Made by a program: the position numbers and the translations under genes. A stretch of DNA of 64,000 nt from contig JAUJNQ010000004.1 of the NCBI GenBank assembly GCA_030448025.1, forward strand, positions 53,966 through 117,965. The letters are read 5' to 3'. This document shows positions 32,445 through 40,681 of this stretch, piece after piece (the first letter of the stretch is position 1; each line of letters opens with the position of its first letter). This DNA comes from Acidimicrobiales bacterium (GTDB lineage: Bacteria > Actinomycetota > Acidimicrobiia > Acidimicrobiales > GCA-2861595). A model generated the notes under the pieces. That model saw only the letters and a program-made list of their open reading frames with translations, was not told the DNA's origin and did not search any database.

Positions 32445-33400
32445 CGACACGACGGCGCGCCAGCGCCGAAGAGAGTCTCCGGCGCCTGCTGGCCCTCGTG
32501 CCCTGGGTGGCCGGCCGCGACGGGCCTCGCGTCGAGGAGGTCTGCGCCCGGTTCGGCTGCACGGAGGCCGAGCTCATGGAAGATCTCGAGCTCCTCTTCA
32601 TGTGCGGCCTCTACCCCTTCACGCCCGACACCCTGGTCGAGGTGACCATGGAGGAGGATCGGGTCTGGATCCGCTACGCCAACTTCTTCTCGAGGCCGCT
32701 TCGACTCACGCCGGCGGAGGGGCTCTTCCTCCTGGCTGCGGGGACCACGCTGCTCGCCCTGCCCGGCACCGACTCGGAGGGTCCCCTCGGCACGGGGCTG
32801 GCCAAGCTCGCCGCCGCACTCGGCGTCAGCCCCGAGGAGGCGGTCGGTGTGGAGCTGGGCCACGCCCCACCCGAGGTCCTGGCCACGCTCCAGCGCGCCG
32901 CCGCCGACCACAAGCAGGTGGTGATCGACTACTACTCCTACGGTCGGGACGGTTGGGGCAGGCGGACCATCGATCCACACCGGGTGTTCAACGCCACGGG
33001 CCAGTGGTATGTCGACGCCTGGTGCCACGACGCTGTCGGCGAGCGCGTCTTTCGGATTGATCGGATGAGGGCCGCCGAGCTCCTCGACATCACCTTCGAT
33101 CCCCGTCCGATCAACGGCACCACGCCGACCTACTCGCCCAGGCCTCATGACCCCGTGGTGGTCCTCGAGCTCGACGATCAGTCCCGGTGGGTCGCCGAGC
33201 AGTACCCGAACGAGGGGGTCGAGCACGTGGGCTCGGGTAAGTGGCGCGTTCGCCTCCGGGTGAGCGAGCGGGCATGGCTCGAGCGCCTCCTGCTCCGGCT
33301 GGGTCCCCGGGCTCGGGTGGTGGACGGGGACGCCTCTGTCGGCGCTGCGGCTGCCGAGCGTGTGCTTGCCCGCTATGGCGTTAGCGTGAGGTCCCAATGA
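32441..33400 (+). CDS. pafC: WYL-domain transcriptional regulator PafC
   Basis: The 319-aa partner of PafB: N-terminal winged helix (AEESLRRLLALVPWVAGRDGPRVEEVCARFG), WYL domain (QVVIDYYSYGRDGWGRRTIDPHRVFNATGQWYVDAWCH) and WCX domain. I set the start at TTG 32441, which overlaps the pafB stop as TTGA; no ATG or GTG fits the family N-terminus better. Binding of single-stranded nucleic acid by the WYL domain is the proposed activation signal in relatives. Confidence 0.92.
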   Translation: MTTRRRASAEESLRRLLALVPWVAGRDGPRVEEVCARFGCTEAELMEDLELLFMCGLYPFTPDTLVEVTMEEDRVWIRYANFFSRPLRLTPAEGLFLLAAGTTLLALPGTDSEGPLGTGLAKLAAALGVSPEEAVGVELGHAPPEVLATLQRAAADHKQVVIDYYSYGRDGWGRRTIDPHRVFNATGQWYVDAWCHDAVGERVFRIDRMRAAELLDITFDPRPINGTTPTYSPRPHDPVVVLELDDQSRWVAEQYPNEGVEHVGSGKWRVRLRVSERAWLERLLLRLGPRARVVDGDASVGAAAAERVLARYGVSVRSQ

Positions 33401-33419
33401 GCCCCCCGAGCCGGCGACG

Positions 33420-34196
33420 ATGACGTTGCCTCCCGAGATCCACCCGCAGAAGTCGCCGACGTCCGGCCCGTACCCTGTGTGCAACGATGCCGACACAGCG
33501 TCTCTCGGCGAACCGACGGTGGACATCCCGGCTGTGGACGCCCCCGCCTCGAGCGCGCCGGCCGTGAACGAGGCCGCAGTAGGAGAAGTCGCACAGGACA
33601 CGATCGTCGTCGAAGAGCCGGTCGTCGAAGAGCTCGTCGTCGAAGAGCCGGTCGTCGAGGAGCCGGTGGCCAAGCAGAGTGTCCTGCGAAGCATCACCGA
33701 GTGGGTGGTAATTCTGGGTGTGGCCCTCGTCGCGGCCATCGTCATTCGCCAGTTCCTGCTTCAGGCGTTCTACATCCCGTCCGGATCCATGGAGCACACC
33801 CTCGAGATCAAGGACCGGGTTCTCGTCAACAAGCTGAGCTACCGGCTTCACGAGGTGCACAGGGGCGACATCATCGTGTTCGAACGCCCCGCCGACGACG
33901 GGAGCGGGAGCAAGGACCTCATCAAGCGAGTCGTGGGCCTGCCGGGAGAAACGGTGGAAGGTCGCGACAGCGCCGTCTTCGTCAACGGCCAGCGCCTCAA
34001 CGAGCCCTACCTCGCGAAGGGCGTGACGTCGAGCTCCTTTCCCGCGCAGCGGGTGCCCCCCGGGCACGTGTGGATGATGGGCGACAACCGCTCGAACTCG
34101 AGGGACAGCCGGGTCTTCGGAGCCGTGCCCCAGTCCAACGTGAAGGGGCGAGCCTTCATCCGGGTCTTCCCGATCAGGTCGATCAGTCTCCTGTGA
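33420..34196 (+). CDS. lepB: Signal peptidase I
   Basis: This protein cleaves signal peptides of Sec- and Tat-exported proteins at the outer face of the membrane. The 258-aa protein has an unusual 85-residue cytoplasmic N-terminus with four VVEEP repeats, one transmembrane helix (WVVILGVALVAAIVIRQFLL), the catalytic Ser123 (YIPSGSMEHTL) and Lys169 (DLIKRVVGLPGE), and the MMGDNRSNSRDSR box. The nearby tat genes give a secretion theme. Its 3' end overlaps the convergent GDPD gene by 14 nt. Confidence 0.95.
   Translation: MTLPPEIHPQKSPTSGPYPVCNDADTASLGEPTVDIPAVDAPASSAPAVNEAAVGEVAQDTIVVEEPVVEELVVEEPVVEEPVAKQSVLRSITEWVVILGVALVAAIVIRQFLLQAFYIPSGSMEHTLEIKDRVLVNKLSYRLHEVHRGDIIVFERPADDGSGSKDLIKRVVGLPGETVEGRDSAVFVNGQRLNEPYLAKGVTSSSFPAQRVPPGHVWMMGDNRSNSRDSRVFGAVPQSNVKGRAFIRVFPIRSISLL
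33606..33665 (+). repeat. 15-bp tandem repeat, four copies, in lepB
   Basis: Four consecutive units of gtcgtcgaagagccg (with single-base variants) encode Val-Val-Glu-Glu-Pro/Leu in the cytoplasmic tail of LepB. The unit keeps the reading frame. Confidence 0.9.
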
Positions 34197-34908
34197 TCGA
34201 CTGGCGGGCCACCGCCGCCATCATCGCCTCCACGTGGTCGGAGTAAACGGCGTCGATGCCGGCGGCGAGGCTGGCGGCCAGTACCCGCGGGTGCTGGCAG
34301 TCCCAGGCCAGGCAGTAGCGGCTGAAGCGGTGGAAGAGGGTGGTGAGGCCGCCGGTCCAGTCCGTGTAGTGGAGATTGACGGCGTCGACACCCGCGTCGG
34401 CGAGGGCCGCCGCACGCCGCTCAGGGCCCTCCTTGATCCGGCGCAACCGAGTGGAGTCCACCAGGTGGACGTCGTCCGAAAGGACCCGCCAAAGCGCCAC
34501 CTGCCGCCAGTCCGGGTGGCAGAGCCACAACCGACCAGGAGCCTCGCCGAACCGGCCGGCCACCGCCACCACCGGTCCGGCCGCGTTCGGGTCCTTGATG
34601 TCCAGGGACAGCTCGTAGCCCGTCCCGCACTCCTCGTACAGGCGCTCCAAGCTGATGATGTGCGAAGGGAGCGCTGCGAGGAGAACGTCGGCGATGGCGC
34701 GCCGGCGCAGCCAGGCACGCACGAAGCCGTCGTGGTTGAGCACCGGCACCCCGTCGGCAGTGAGCCACACGTCGCTCTCCAGGCCAGTGGCGCCCAGCTC
34801 GAGACCGAGACGGAACGCCTCCAGCGTGTTTCCGGGCGCGTCACCACGTGCGCCCCGGTGTGCGAAGGCGATGGGCGGACGGAGCAGAGACGGTTGAGAA
34901 CCGCTCAA
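34183..34908 (-). CDS. Glycerophosphodiester phosphodiesterase family protein
   Basis: This protein hydrolyses glycerophosphodiesters to glycerol 3-phosphate and an alcohol. The 241-aa TIM-barrel protein has the GDPD motifs: AFAHRGARGDAPGNTLEAF, the metal-binding LESDVWLTADGVPVLNHDG, LSLDIKDP and a final VYSDHVEAM. TTG 34908 is the only start that includes the whole first strand. It is convergent with lepB (14-nt overlap). Confidence 0.9.
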   Translation of the reverse strand: MSGSQPSLLRPPIAFAHRGARGDAPGNTLEAFRLGLELGATGLESDVWLTADGVPVLNHDGFVRAWLRRRAIADVLLAALPSHIISLERLYEECGTGYELSLDIKDPNAAGPVVAVAGRFGEAPGRLWLCHPDWRQVALWRVLSDDVHLVDSTRLRRIKEGPERRAAALADAGVDAVNLHYTDWTGGLTTLFHRFSRYCLAWDCQHPRVLAASLAAGIDAVYSDHVEAMMAAVARQSITGD

Positions 34909-34956
34909 GTTTCTGGACCGATGGTGCCGATGCTATTGGGGACGAAGGGAGGCGCT

Positions 34957-35352
34957 GTGGCGTGGATCAGGGCAAGCTGTACGACATGTGGGGACGTCGA
35001 GCTCAGCATCGATGAGGTGCAGCTCTTGATGTGCGCGTCGACGAGCGAGGGCTCGTACGTCTTCCGTTGCCCGGCGTGCCGCCTGATCGTCTCCAAGGCG
35101 GCCGAGGAGAACGTGGTCGACGTACTCGTGGCCTCGGGCGTGCGCCTCTCGGTGTGGCATCTTCCCGCCGAGCTGGACGAGCCGCACTACGGGTCTCCGA
35201 TCGGCTACGACGAGCTGCTCGATTTTCACTTCCAGCTACGTGACGATGCCTGGATGGAGGAGCTCGACGCCATGGCTCTGCCACGGAGCCCTCGCCCAGG
35301 CGCCTCGAGCCCGCCAGACCGCACGGTCAGCAGTGACGCAGTGACGCAGTGA
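34957..35352 (+). CDS. Zinc-ribbon-like conserved hypothetical protein
   Basis: The 131-aa protein is widespread in actinobacteria but unnamed. Two Cys pairs (SCTTCGDVELSIDEV near residue 8 and FRCPACRLIV near residue 40) suggest a zinc ribbon. GTG 34957 (VAWIRASC) is preferred because GGGAGG lies 4 nt upstream; the track start 34921 adds 12 poorly matching residues. The acidic middle contains LLDFHFQLRDDAWMEEL. The function is unknown. Confidence 0.75.
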   Translation: MAWIRASCTTCGDVELSIDEVQLLMCASTSEGSYVFRCPACRLIVSKAAEENVVDVLVASGVRLSVWHLPAELDEPHYGSPIGYDELLDFHFQLRDDAWMEELDAMALPRSPRPGASSPPDRTVSSDAVTQ

Positions 35353-35369
35353 CCAAGTGACGCAGTGAC
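35333..35369 (+). repeat. Short imperfect direct repeats gtgacgca
   Basis: The octamer gtgacgca occurs at 35333, 35341 and 35357, with a gtgacca variant between, spanning the stop of the preceding gene. It looks like local slippage. Confidence 0.7.
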
Positions 35370-35384
35370 ACGGTTCGTCCGCCG

Positions 35385-35597
35385 ATGATCTGGCTGTTGC
35401 CGGCCCTGGTCGCAGTTCTCGGCCTCGTTGCCGTGGCCGTCGTCACCATGCGAGCCGCCGAGGAGGCGCGCCGCCTGGTCTGGGAGCTTCGCAAGCTGGG
35501 GACGGTGCGTCCCGCTCTGGTGGAGGTTCGAGCCGCCGGCCAGAGCTTGGGAGCGGCCGTTCGAAGCGCGTCCCTCCGGGATGGGAGCCGGACCTAG
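35385..35597 (+). CDS. Small membrane protein upstream of tat genes (70 aa)
   Basis: Unrecognised protein with one N-terminal transmembrane helix (WLLPALVAVLGLVAVAVVTM) and an amphipathic helix after it (RAAEEARRLVWELRKLGTV). The topology loosely mimics TatA proteins but the hinge Gly-Pro pattern is missing. It ends 9 nt before tatA and probably belongs to the same transcript. Confidence 0.55.
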   Translation: MIWLLPALVAVLGLVAVAVVTMRAAEEARRLVWELRKLGTVRPALVEVRAAGQSLGAAVRSASLRDGSRT

Positions 35598-35600
35598 ACT
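35595..35600 (+). promoter_or_regulatory. -10 box TAGACT of tatA (leaderless)
   Basis: TAGACT (overlapping the stop codon of the preceding small gene), 6 nt, then GTG 35607. Confidence 0.55.
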
Positions 35601-35606
35601 CTTCCT

Positions 35607-36017
35607 GTGGGAAGCATTGGTCCTATCGAGATCCTCGTCGTCCTGGTAGTGGCTTTGCTGGTCCTCGGCCCCCAGAAGCTTCCCGACGCCGCTCGGTCCG
35701 TGGGTCGGGCCATTGGTGAGGTCCGCCGCTACACCTCCGGCTTCCAGGCTGAGATGCGTGACGCGTTCGCCGAGCCCACGCCGTCCACTCGCCCCCCTCC
35801 GGCCACGGCCGGCGAAACCCTCGGCCCGACCGGCGAGAGCGCCAGCGCGACGAGCGAGGCGACCAGCGCGACCGGCGCGACGAGCGAGACCACCAGCGCG
35901 ACGAGCGAGACGACCGTGGTCCCTGAGCCCACCGACGTGGTTCCGGCCGGCGAGCGGCCCATGGTGGCCGACGACCTCCCCCCGGTCACCGGCAACGGCG
36001 ACACCCCGTCGGCGTAG
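35607..36017 (+). CDS. tatA: TatA/TatB-type twin-arginine translocase subunit
   Basis: The 136-aa protein has the Tat membrane helix (IGPIEILVVLVVALLVLGPQKLP) followed by an amphipathic helix (DAARSVGRAIGEVRRYTSGFQAEMRDAF). The LGPxKLPxAAR pattern and EMRDAF are closer to TatB than TatA; no second TatA/B gene is beside it, so it may serve one or both roles. The C-terminal half is a Ser/Thr/Ala/Glu repeat (TSEATSATGATSETTSATSETT), likely disordered. tatC follows. Confidence 0.85.
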   Translation: MGSIGPIEILVVLVVALLVLGPQKLPDAARSVGRAIGEVRRYTSGFQAEMRDAFAEPTPSTRPPPATAGETLGPTGESASATSEATSATGATSETTSATSETTVVPEPTDVVPAGERPMVADDLPPVTGNGDTPSA

Positions 36018-36041
36018 GGAGCCGTCATCGCTCTCAAGCTG

Positions 36042-36797
36042 ATGAAGCGAGGTGCCCGGCGCCGGTCTGCCTCGGGCGCAGCCATGTCGCTCGTCGACCA
36101 CCTGAGCGAGTTGCGCAGGCGCCTTGTCATCTCCATCGTGGCGGTGGCGACGGGTGCAGTGGTGGCCTTCGCCTTCTACAACCAGATCCTGGACTTCCTG
36201 ATCGGTCCCTACTGCGAGCTTCCTCAGCCACCGCGGCCGCCCGGGCCGTGCAGCCTGTTCATCACCGATCCCCTGGAGGGATTCGCCACCCGGCTCAAGG
36301 TGGCCACCTACGTGGGGCTCTTCCTGGCATCACCCGTGGTGCTCTACCAGCTCTGGCGCTTCATCACCCCGGGGCTCAACCCCAACGAGAAGCGCTACGC
36401 CATCCCCTTCGTGGTGTCGTCGATCGCCCTCTTCTGCCTGGGTGCCACCCTCGCCATGGTCACCTTCCCGAGGGCTCTCGACTTCCTCGTCGGCGTCGGT
36501 GGTCCGGACATCACCGCCATCTTCAGCCCCGCCAAGTACCTGCGCCTCATCACCTTGATGGTGCTGGCCTTCGGCGTGGCCTTCGAGTTCCCCGTGCTGC
36601 TCGTGTTCTTGCAGCTGGCGGGCGTGCTCACCAGCCGGCGCCTGGCGTCGTGGCGCCGGGCGGCCATCGTCGTCATCTTCGTGGTGGCGGCGGTGATCAC
36701 GCCGAGCCAGGACCCGTACTCGCTCCTGGCCATGGCCGGTCCCATGTACGTGTTCTACGAAGCGTCCATCCTCATCGGACGACTGCTCAAACGCTGA
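36042..36797 (+). CDS. tatC: Sec-independent translocase TatC
   Basis: TatC binds the twin-arginine signal peptide. The 251-aa protein has the conserved MSLVDHLSELRRRL N-terminus, six hydrophobic segments, the cytoplasmic loop LYQLWRFITPGLNPNEKR, and the P-rich first periplasmic loop. Start ATG 36042 gives 14 extra residues before the conserved N-terminus; ATG 36084 (MSLVDH) is an alternative. It is followed 40 nt later by the helicase. Confidence 0.95.
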   Translation: MKRGARRRSASGAAMSLVDHLSELRRRLVISIVAVATGAVVAFAFYNQILDFLIGPYCELPQPPRPPGPCSLFITDPLEGFATRLKVATYVGLFLASPVVLYQLWRFITPGLNPNEKRYAIPFVVSSIALFCLGATLAMVTFPRALDFLVGVGGPDITAIFSPAKYLRLITLMVLAFGVAFEFPVLLVFLQLAGVLTSRRLASWRRAAIVVIFVVAAVITPSQDPYSLLAMAGPMYVFYEASILIGRLLKR

Positions 36798-36837
36798 GCG
36801 TCCCCGCGCCTCGATGAGCGCCGAAGGGATCGAACCA

Positions 36838-39474
36838 ATGAGCACATCCAGCTCTCGGGACCGGTTCCTCGCCTCGCTGGGCTTCGAGCCGGACGGCTTC
36901 CAGGTTCGGGCCTTCGACGCCCTCGACGCCGGCCGCTCGGTGCTGGTGGCCGCCCCGACCGGATCGGGCAAGACGGTGGTGGCCGAGTACGCCATAACCC
37001 GGGCCCTCGACGCCGGCCGGAAGGCCTTCTACACCACCCCCCTGAAGGCGTTGTCCAACCAGAAGTACGCCGACCTCGTTCGGGCCCATGGAAGTGGGCG
37101 CGTGGGCCTGTTGACGGGCGACAACAGCGTCAACGCCGATGCTCCCGTCGTCGTCATGACCACCGAGGTTCTCCGCAACATGATCTACGCCGGTTCTCCG
37201 GCCCTGGAAGGGTTGCGCTACGTCGTCCTGGACGAGGTGCACTACCTGCAGAACCCCTACCGGGGCGCGGTCTGGGAAGAGGTCATCATCCACACCGCGC
37301 CCGAGGTGGACCTGGTGTGCCTCTCGGCCACGGTCTCAAACGCGGAGGAGGTGGCCAGCTGGATCCAGACCGTGCGGGGCGCCACCACGACCGTGATCGA
37401 GGAACGCCGTTCGGTGGAGCTTCGCCACCTGTACCTGGTGGGCGATCGGGCCGCGGACGAGCTGCGGCTGCTCCCCACGTTCGTGGACGGCCGGCCCAAC
37501 CCCAAAGCCGAGGCGCTCGACGGTCGTTCGGCCGGCCACTCCCATGATCGTGGCCGACCCCGGGGTGGGCGGCTCTACGCGCCGCGCCGAGCCGAGGTGG
37601 CCGAGGTCCTGGCCGGCGAGTCGATGCTGCCCGCCATCTACTTCATCTTCAGCCGGGCGGCCTGCGACGACGCCGTGCGCCAGTGCGTCTCATACGGGCT
37701 GCGCCTGACGACACCGGAGGAGCGCAGCCAGATCCGGGTCATCGCCGAGGCCAAGGTTGAGGCCCTGTCCGACGACGACCTGGCCGTGCTCGACTACGGC
37801 CAATGGCTCACAGGCCTCGAGGCCGGGGTGGCGGCTCACCACGCCGGCATGGTCCCTCCCTTCAAGGAGGCGGTTGAGGCGTGTTTCAACGCCGCTCTGG
37901 TGAAGGTCGTGTTCGCCACCGAGACGCTCTCCCTCGGGATCAACATGCCGGCCCGTTCAGTCGTGATCGAGAAGCTCACCAAGTTCAACGGCGAGCGCCA
38001 CGAGCCTCTGAGCCCCGGTGACTACACCCAGCTCACCGGCCGGGCCGGACGGCGGGGGATCGACGACCTGGGCTTCGCGTGCGTGCTCTGGTCACCGTTC
38101 GTTCCCTTCGACCAGGTGGCCGGTCTGGCTTCCAGACGCACCTACGCGCTCACCTCGTCATTCCGGCCTACGTACAACATGGCCGCCAACCTCGTGCGTC
38201 GCTACCCCCCGGAGGAGGCCCACCACCTCCTCAACCTGTCCTTCGCCCAGTACCAGGCCGACGCCGACGTGGTGCGCCTGGAGGCGGAGCTGGAGCGCAG
38301 CAACCAGAACCTGCGCGCCGCCGAGGCCGGAGCTGGCTGCGAGCTGGGCGACGTGGGGGAGTACCGCACCCTGCTGCGAGCCAAGCCGCGGGGTTCGCCC
38401 GAGCGCGCCGTGGTCGAGGCCCTCGGGCGCCTCCGCCCGGGCGACGTGGTGGTCGTGCCGGGACAGAGGTCGGGCGGGCGGGCCGCGGTGCTGGCCACCT
38501 CGCAGCGCCGAGGCGGCGACGTGCGCGTCACCGCCCTCACCGTGGACCGCCGGAAGCTGTCTCTTGCCCCCCGCGACTTTCCCGCGCCCCCGCGGTCTTT
38601 GGGCCGTGTCCCGCTCCCGACCCCGTACGCCCCGACCAGCCACGGCTTCCAGCGGGCCGTGGCCCAGGCCCTGGCCAGGGCCAAGCTGCGGGGCCAGCCG
38701 GTGGTGCGAGGCGGGCCGCCGCCGGCGGCCGCCGATGAGCATCCGGTGGCAGCCTGCCCCGATGCCGCCGCTCACGTGCGCCACGCCGAGCGGGCCGAGC
38801 GCCTGCGGCGGCAGGCTGAACGGCTGGAGCGCCAGGTGCGCGGGCGCACGGAATCCCTGGCCCGCCAGTTCGACCGCGTGCTCCGGGTGCTTCAGACGTG
38901 GGGCTACGTGGATGGTTGGAAGCTGACCGGTGCCGGATCGCGCCTCGCCCGCTTCTACCACGAGGCCGACCTGTTGATCGCCGAAGCCCTGGGCGAGGGC
39001 CACTTCGACGGCCTGGACCCCCCATCCCTCGCCTCGCTCACCTCGGTGTTCACCTTCGAGCAGCGCGGCTCGGCGCCGGCCCCGGCGCCGTCGTTCCCCT
39101 CGAAGGGCCTGCGCCAGCGGTGGCTCGCCATCGAGCGCCTCTGCGCCGAGCTGAACCTGGCCGAGGAGGAGGCGGGGCTGCCCCTCACCAGGCAGCCGGA
39201 CCCGGGATTCATGACCATGGCGTACGACTGGGCCAAGGGCAACGACCTCGACTCGGTGCTGGCCGACGAGGACATGTCGGGTGGGGACTTCGTGCGCAAC
39301 GCCAAGCAGCTCATCGACCTCCTCCGCCAGCTGGGCGACGTGGCCCCCGACCCCGGAACGTCGGGCAGCGCGCGGGCCGCCGCCGAGGGATTCTTCCGCG
39401 GCCTGGTGGCCGCTTCATCGGTCATCGGCACGGCTTCTGCGTCGCCGTCGCCGTCGCCGGCCGCGTCCGCGTGA
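36838..39474 (+). CDS. helY: Ski2/HelY-like DEAD/DEAH-box RNA helicase
   Basis: The 878-aa helicase (ATG 36838, with AAGGGA upstream; ATG 36814 also possible) has Walker A AAPTGSGKT, DEVH box (VLDEVHYLQ), SAT (LSATVSN), ARSVVIEKLTKF and QLTGRAGRRG, then a long C-terminal region with Arg-rich linkers and a DSHCT-like domain (LCAELNLAEEEAGLPLTRQP, YDWAKGNDLDSVL). It is related to Ski2/Mtr4 and mycobacterial HelY, which act on RNA or structured nucleic acids. It follows tatC in many actinobacteria. Confidence 0.93.
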   Translation: MSTSSSRDRFLASLGFEPDGFQVRAFDALDAGRSVLVAAPTGSGKTVVAEYAITRALDAGRKAFYTTPLKALSNQKYADLVRAHGSGRVGLLTGDNSVNADAPVVVMTTEVLRNMIYAGSPALEGLRYVVLDEVHYLQNPYRGAVWEEVIIHTAPEVDLVCLSATVSNAEEVASWIQTVRGATTTVIEERRSVELRHLYLVGDRAADELRLLPTFVDGRPNPKAEALDGRSAGHSHDRGRPRGGRLYAPRRAEVAEVLAGESMLPAIYFIFSRAACDDAVRQCVSYGLRLTTPEERSQIRVIAEAKVEALSDDDLAVLDYGQWLTGLEAGVAAHHAGMVPPFKEAVEACFNAALVKVVFATETLSLGINMPARSVVIEKLTKFNGERHEPLSPGDYTQLTGRAGRRGIDDLGFACVLWSPFVPFDQVAGLASRRTYALTSSFRPTYNMAANLVRRYPPEEAHHLLNLSFAQYQADADVVRLEAELERSNQNLRAAEAGAGCELGDVGEYRTLLRAKPRGSPERAVVEALGRLRPGDVVVVPGQRSGGRAAVLATSQRRGGDVRVTALTVDRRKLSLAPRDFPAPPRSLGRVPLPTPYAPTSHGFQRAVAQALARAKLRGQPVVRGGPPPAAADEHPVAACPDAAAHVRHAERAERLRRQAERLERQVRGRTESLARQFDRVLRVLQTWGYVDGWKLTGAGSRLARFYHEADLLIAEALGEGHFDGLDPPSLASLTSVFTFEQRGSAPAPAPSFPSKGLRQRWLAIERLCAELNLAEEEAGLPLTRQPDPGFMTMAYDWAKGNDLDSVLADEDMSGGDFVRNAKQLIDLLRQLGDVAPDPGTSGSARAAAEGFFRGLVAASSVIGTASASPSPSPAASA

Positions 39475-39484
39475 CTCTCGGGAA

Positions 39485-40126
39485 GTGACCATCAAGAAGG
39501 GCCAGAGCTGGGGCCATGCCGGTCCGCTGCCCGCCGGGGGAGTGGTGGTGCACAGCGACGCCGACGCCCGGGCCGCCCTGGAGGACGCCCGGCGCCGCGG
39601 CGTCGCCTACCCGCCGCTGGGCCTTTTGGGCGGCGACCTTTGCCGCACGCTCGGAGGCACGGGGGACGAGGCCCGGCTGCGCTCCGGCGAGGCCACCACG
39701 TTCACCGTGGACCTCGGCCAGGCCCTGGTCGACGGGAGCCTTCACCTCTTCGTCGCTCACCTGGTCGCGCGGACGCGGTTGTGGACGCGGGCCTACGTGG
39801 TCATGAACGCTCAGTGGTACTCCGGGGAACGTTGGCACGGTCGAGCTGGCAGCAGGGACTGGAACCTCGGTCCCCGGGCCCATCCCGGAGACGGCCTGGT
39901 CGACGCCTACGACGTCTGCCTCACCGTTGGCGACCTCCTCCGCGTGCGCCCCCGACTCCACCATGGGGCCCACCTGCCGCACCCGGGCATCAAGGAGCGG
40001 AGGGCATCGGCGGTCCAGGTCGAGCTGGAACGGCCGCTACCGGTCCGCCTCGACGGCGTGCCCATCGGCCGGGCCCGGTCCCTGTCGGTCAGGGTCGAGC
40101 CCGACGCCCTGACCGTGGTCGTGTAG
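39485..40126 (+). CDS. Hypothetical protein with diacylglycerol-kinase C-terminal-like fold
   Basis: From GTG 39485 this encodes 213 aa. The C-terminal segment (SAVQVELERPLPVRLDGVPIGRARSLSVRVEPDALTVVV) closely resembles the C-terminal beta-domain of YegS/DgkB-type lipid kinases, and the middle (FVAHLVARTRLWTRAYVVMNAQWYSGERW, NLGPRAHPGDGLVDAYDV) matches it too, but the N-terminal kinase domain is absent. It is 10 nt downstream of the helicase. A lipid-phosphate-binding role is a guess. Confidence 0.7.
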   Translation: MTIKKGQSWGHAGPLPAGGVVVHSDADARAALEDARRRGVAYPPLGLLGGDLCRTLGGTGDEARLRSGEATTFTVDLGQALVDGSLHLFVAHLVARTRLWTRAYVVMNAQWYSGERWHGRAGSRDWNLGPRAHPGDGLVDAYDVCLTVGDLLRVRPRLHHGAHLPHPGIKERRASAVQVELERPLPVRLDGVPIGRARSLSVRVEPDALTVVV

Positions 40127-40144
40127 GCGTCTGGTGCCCGTCAG

Positions 40145-40627
40145 TTAGGCGGCGTGGGCACCGGTGAGGACGAGGAGGGCAAGGGGCAGGACTACGACCC
40201 ACCCCAGAGCGAGCAGAACGCCGACCAGCCGCCGCGCCCATCGTCGACGGACGAACCTGGCCGCGATGATTGGTGTCACCGCCAGCACCAGAAGCACGGC
40301 GGTGACTGCAAGCGTCTCTCGCACGCGCTCCCCGGCAGCCGGTCGACAGTCTGCTTGGCCGTAGGCCTGGACGAGGACCCCACAGCGGACACTGCCTGCT
40401 CCATAGGTGATCCGGATGGGAAGCAGCACGAGGGCGGCAAAGCCCACGAGAACAGCAACGGCCACTCCGACGACTGTGGTGAGGATGGCCGCGGGCCACG
40501 GCGACTCCGCCGATCCGATCAGGCCCTGAGAAGCGGGCCGAGATTGCACAGCCAGTGACCGTAGCCACCCCGGTCCACTGATCAAACTGATCCCGAGCGG
40601 CAAACGGATCGACCCATCCGAGGCCAT
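40145..40627 (-). CDS. Hypothetical membrane protein
   Basis: This 160-aa protein with three or four predicted transmembrane helices (AAILTTVVGVAVAVLVGFAALVLLP, TLAVTAVLLVLAVTPIIAARF and RRLVGVLLALGWVVVLPLALLVL), and two Cys residues in the extracytoplasmic loop (VRCGVLVQAYGQADCRP) that could pair. I do not recognise it. It is convergent with the DAGK-like gene and divergent from thyX. The exact start is not fixed. Confidence 0.6.
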   Translation of the reverse strand: MASDGSIRLPLGISLISGPGWLRSLAVQSRPASQGLIGSAESPWPAAILTTVVGVAVAVLVGFAALVLLPIRITYGAGSVRCGVLVQAYGQADCRPAAGERVRETLAVTAVLLVLAVTPIIAARFVRRRWARRLVGVLLALGWVVVLPLALLVLTGAHAA

Positions 40628-40681
40628 CTAGCCAGCGGTCCGCCACTGGGGGGCGGTGCGAGCCGTACGCTCGGGCTCCGC

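Noticed and set aside
36820-36840. Minus-strand GGTTCGATCCC, resembling a tRNA T-arm
   Set aside because: The 5-bp T-stem does not pair and no acceptor, D- or anticodon arm can be found around it; it lies in the start of the helicase gene.
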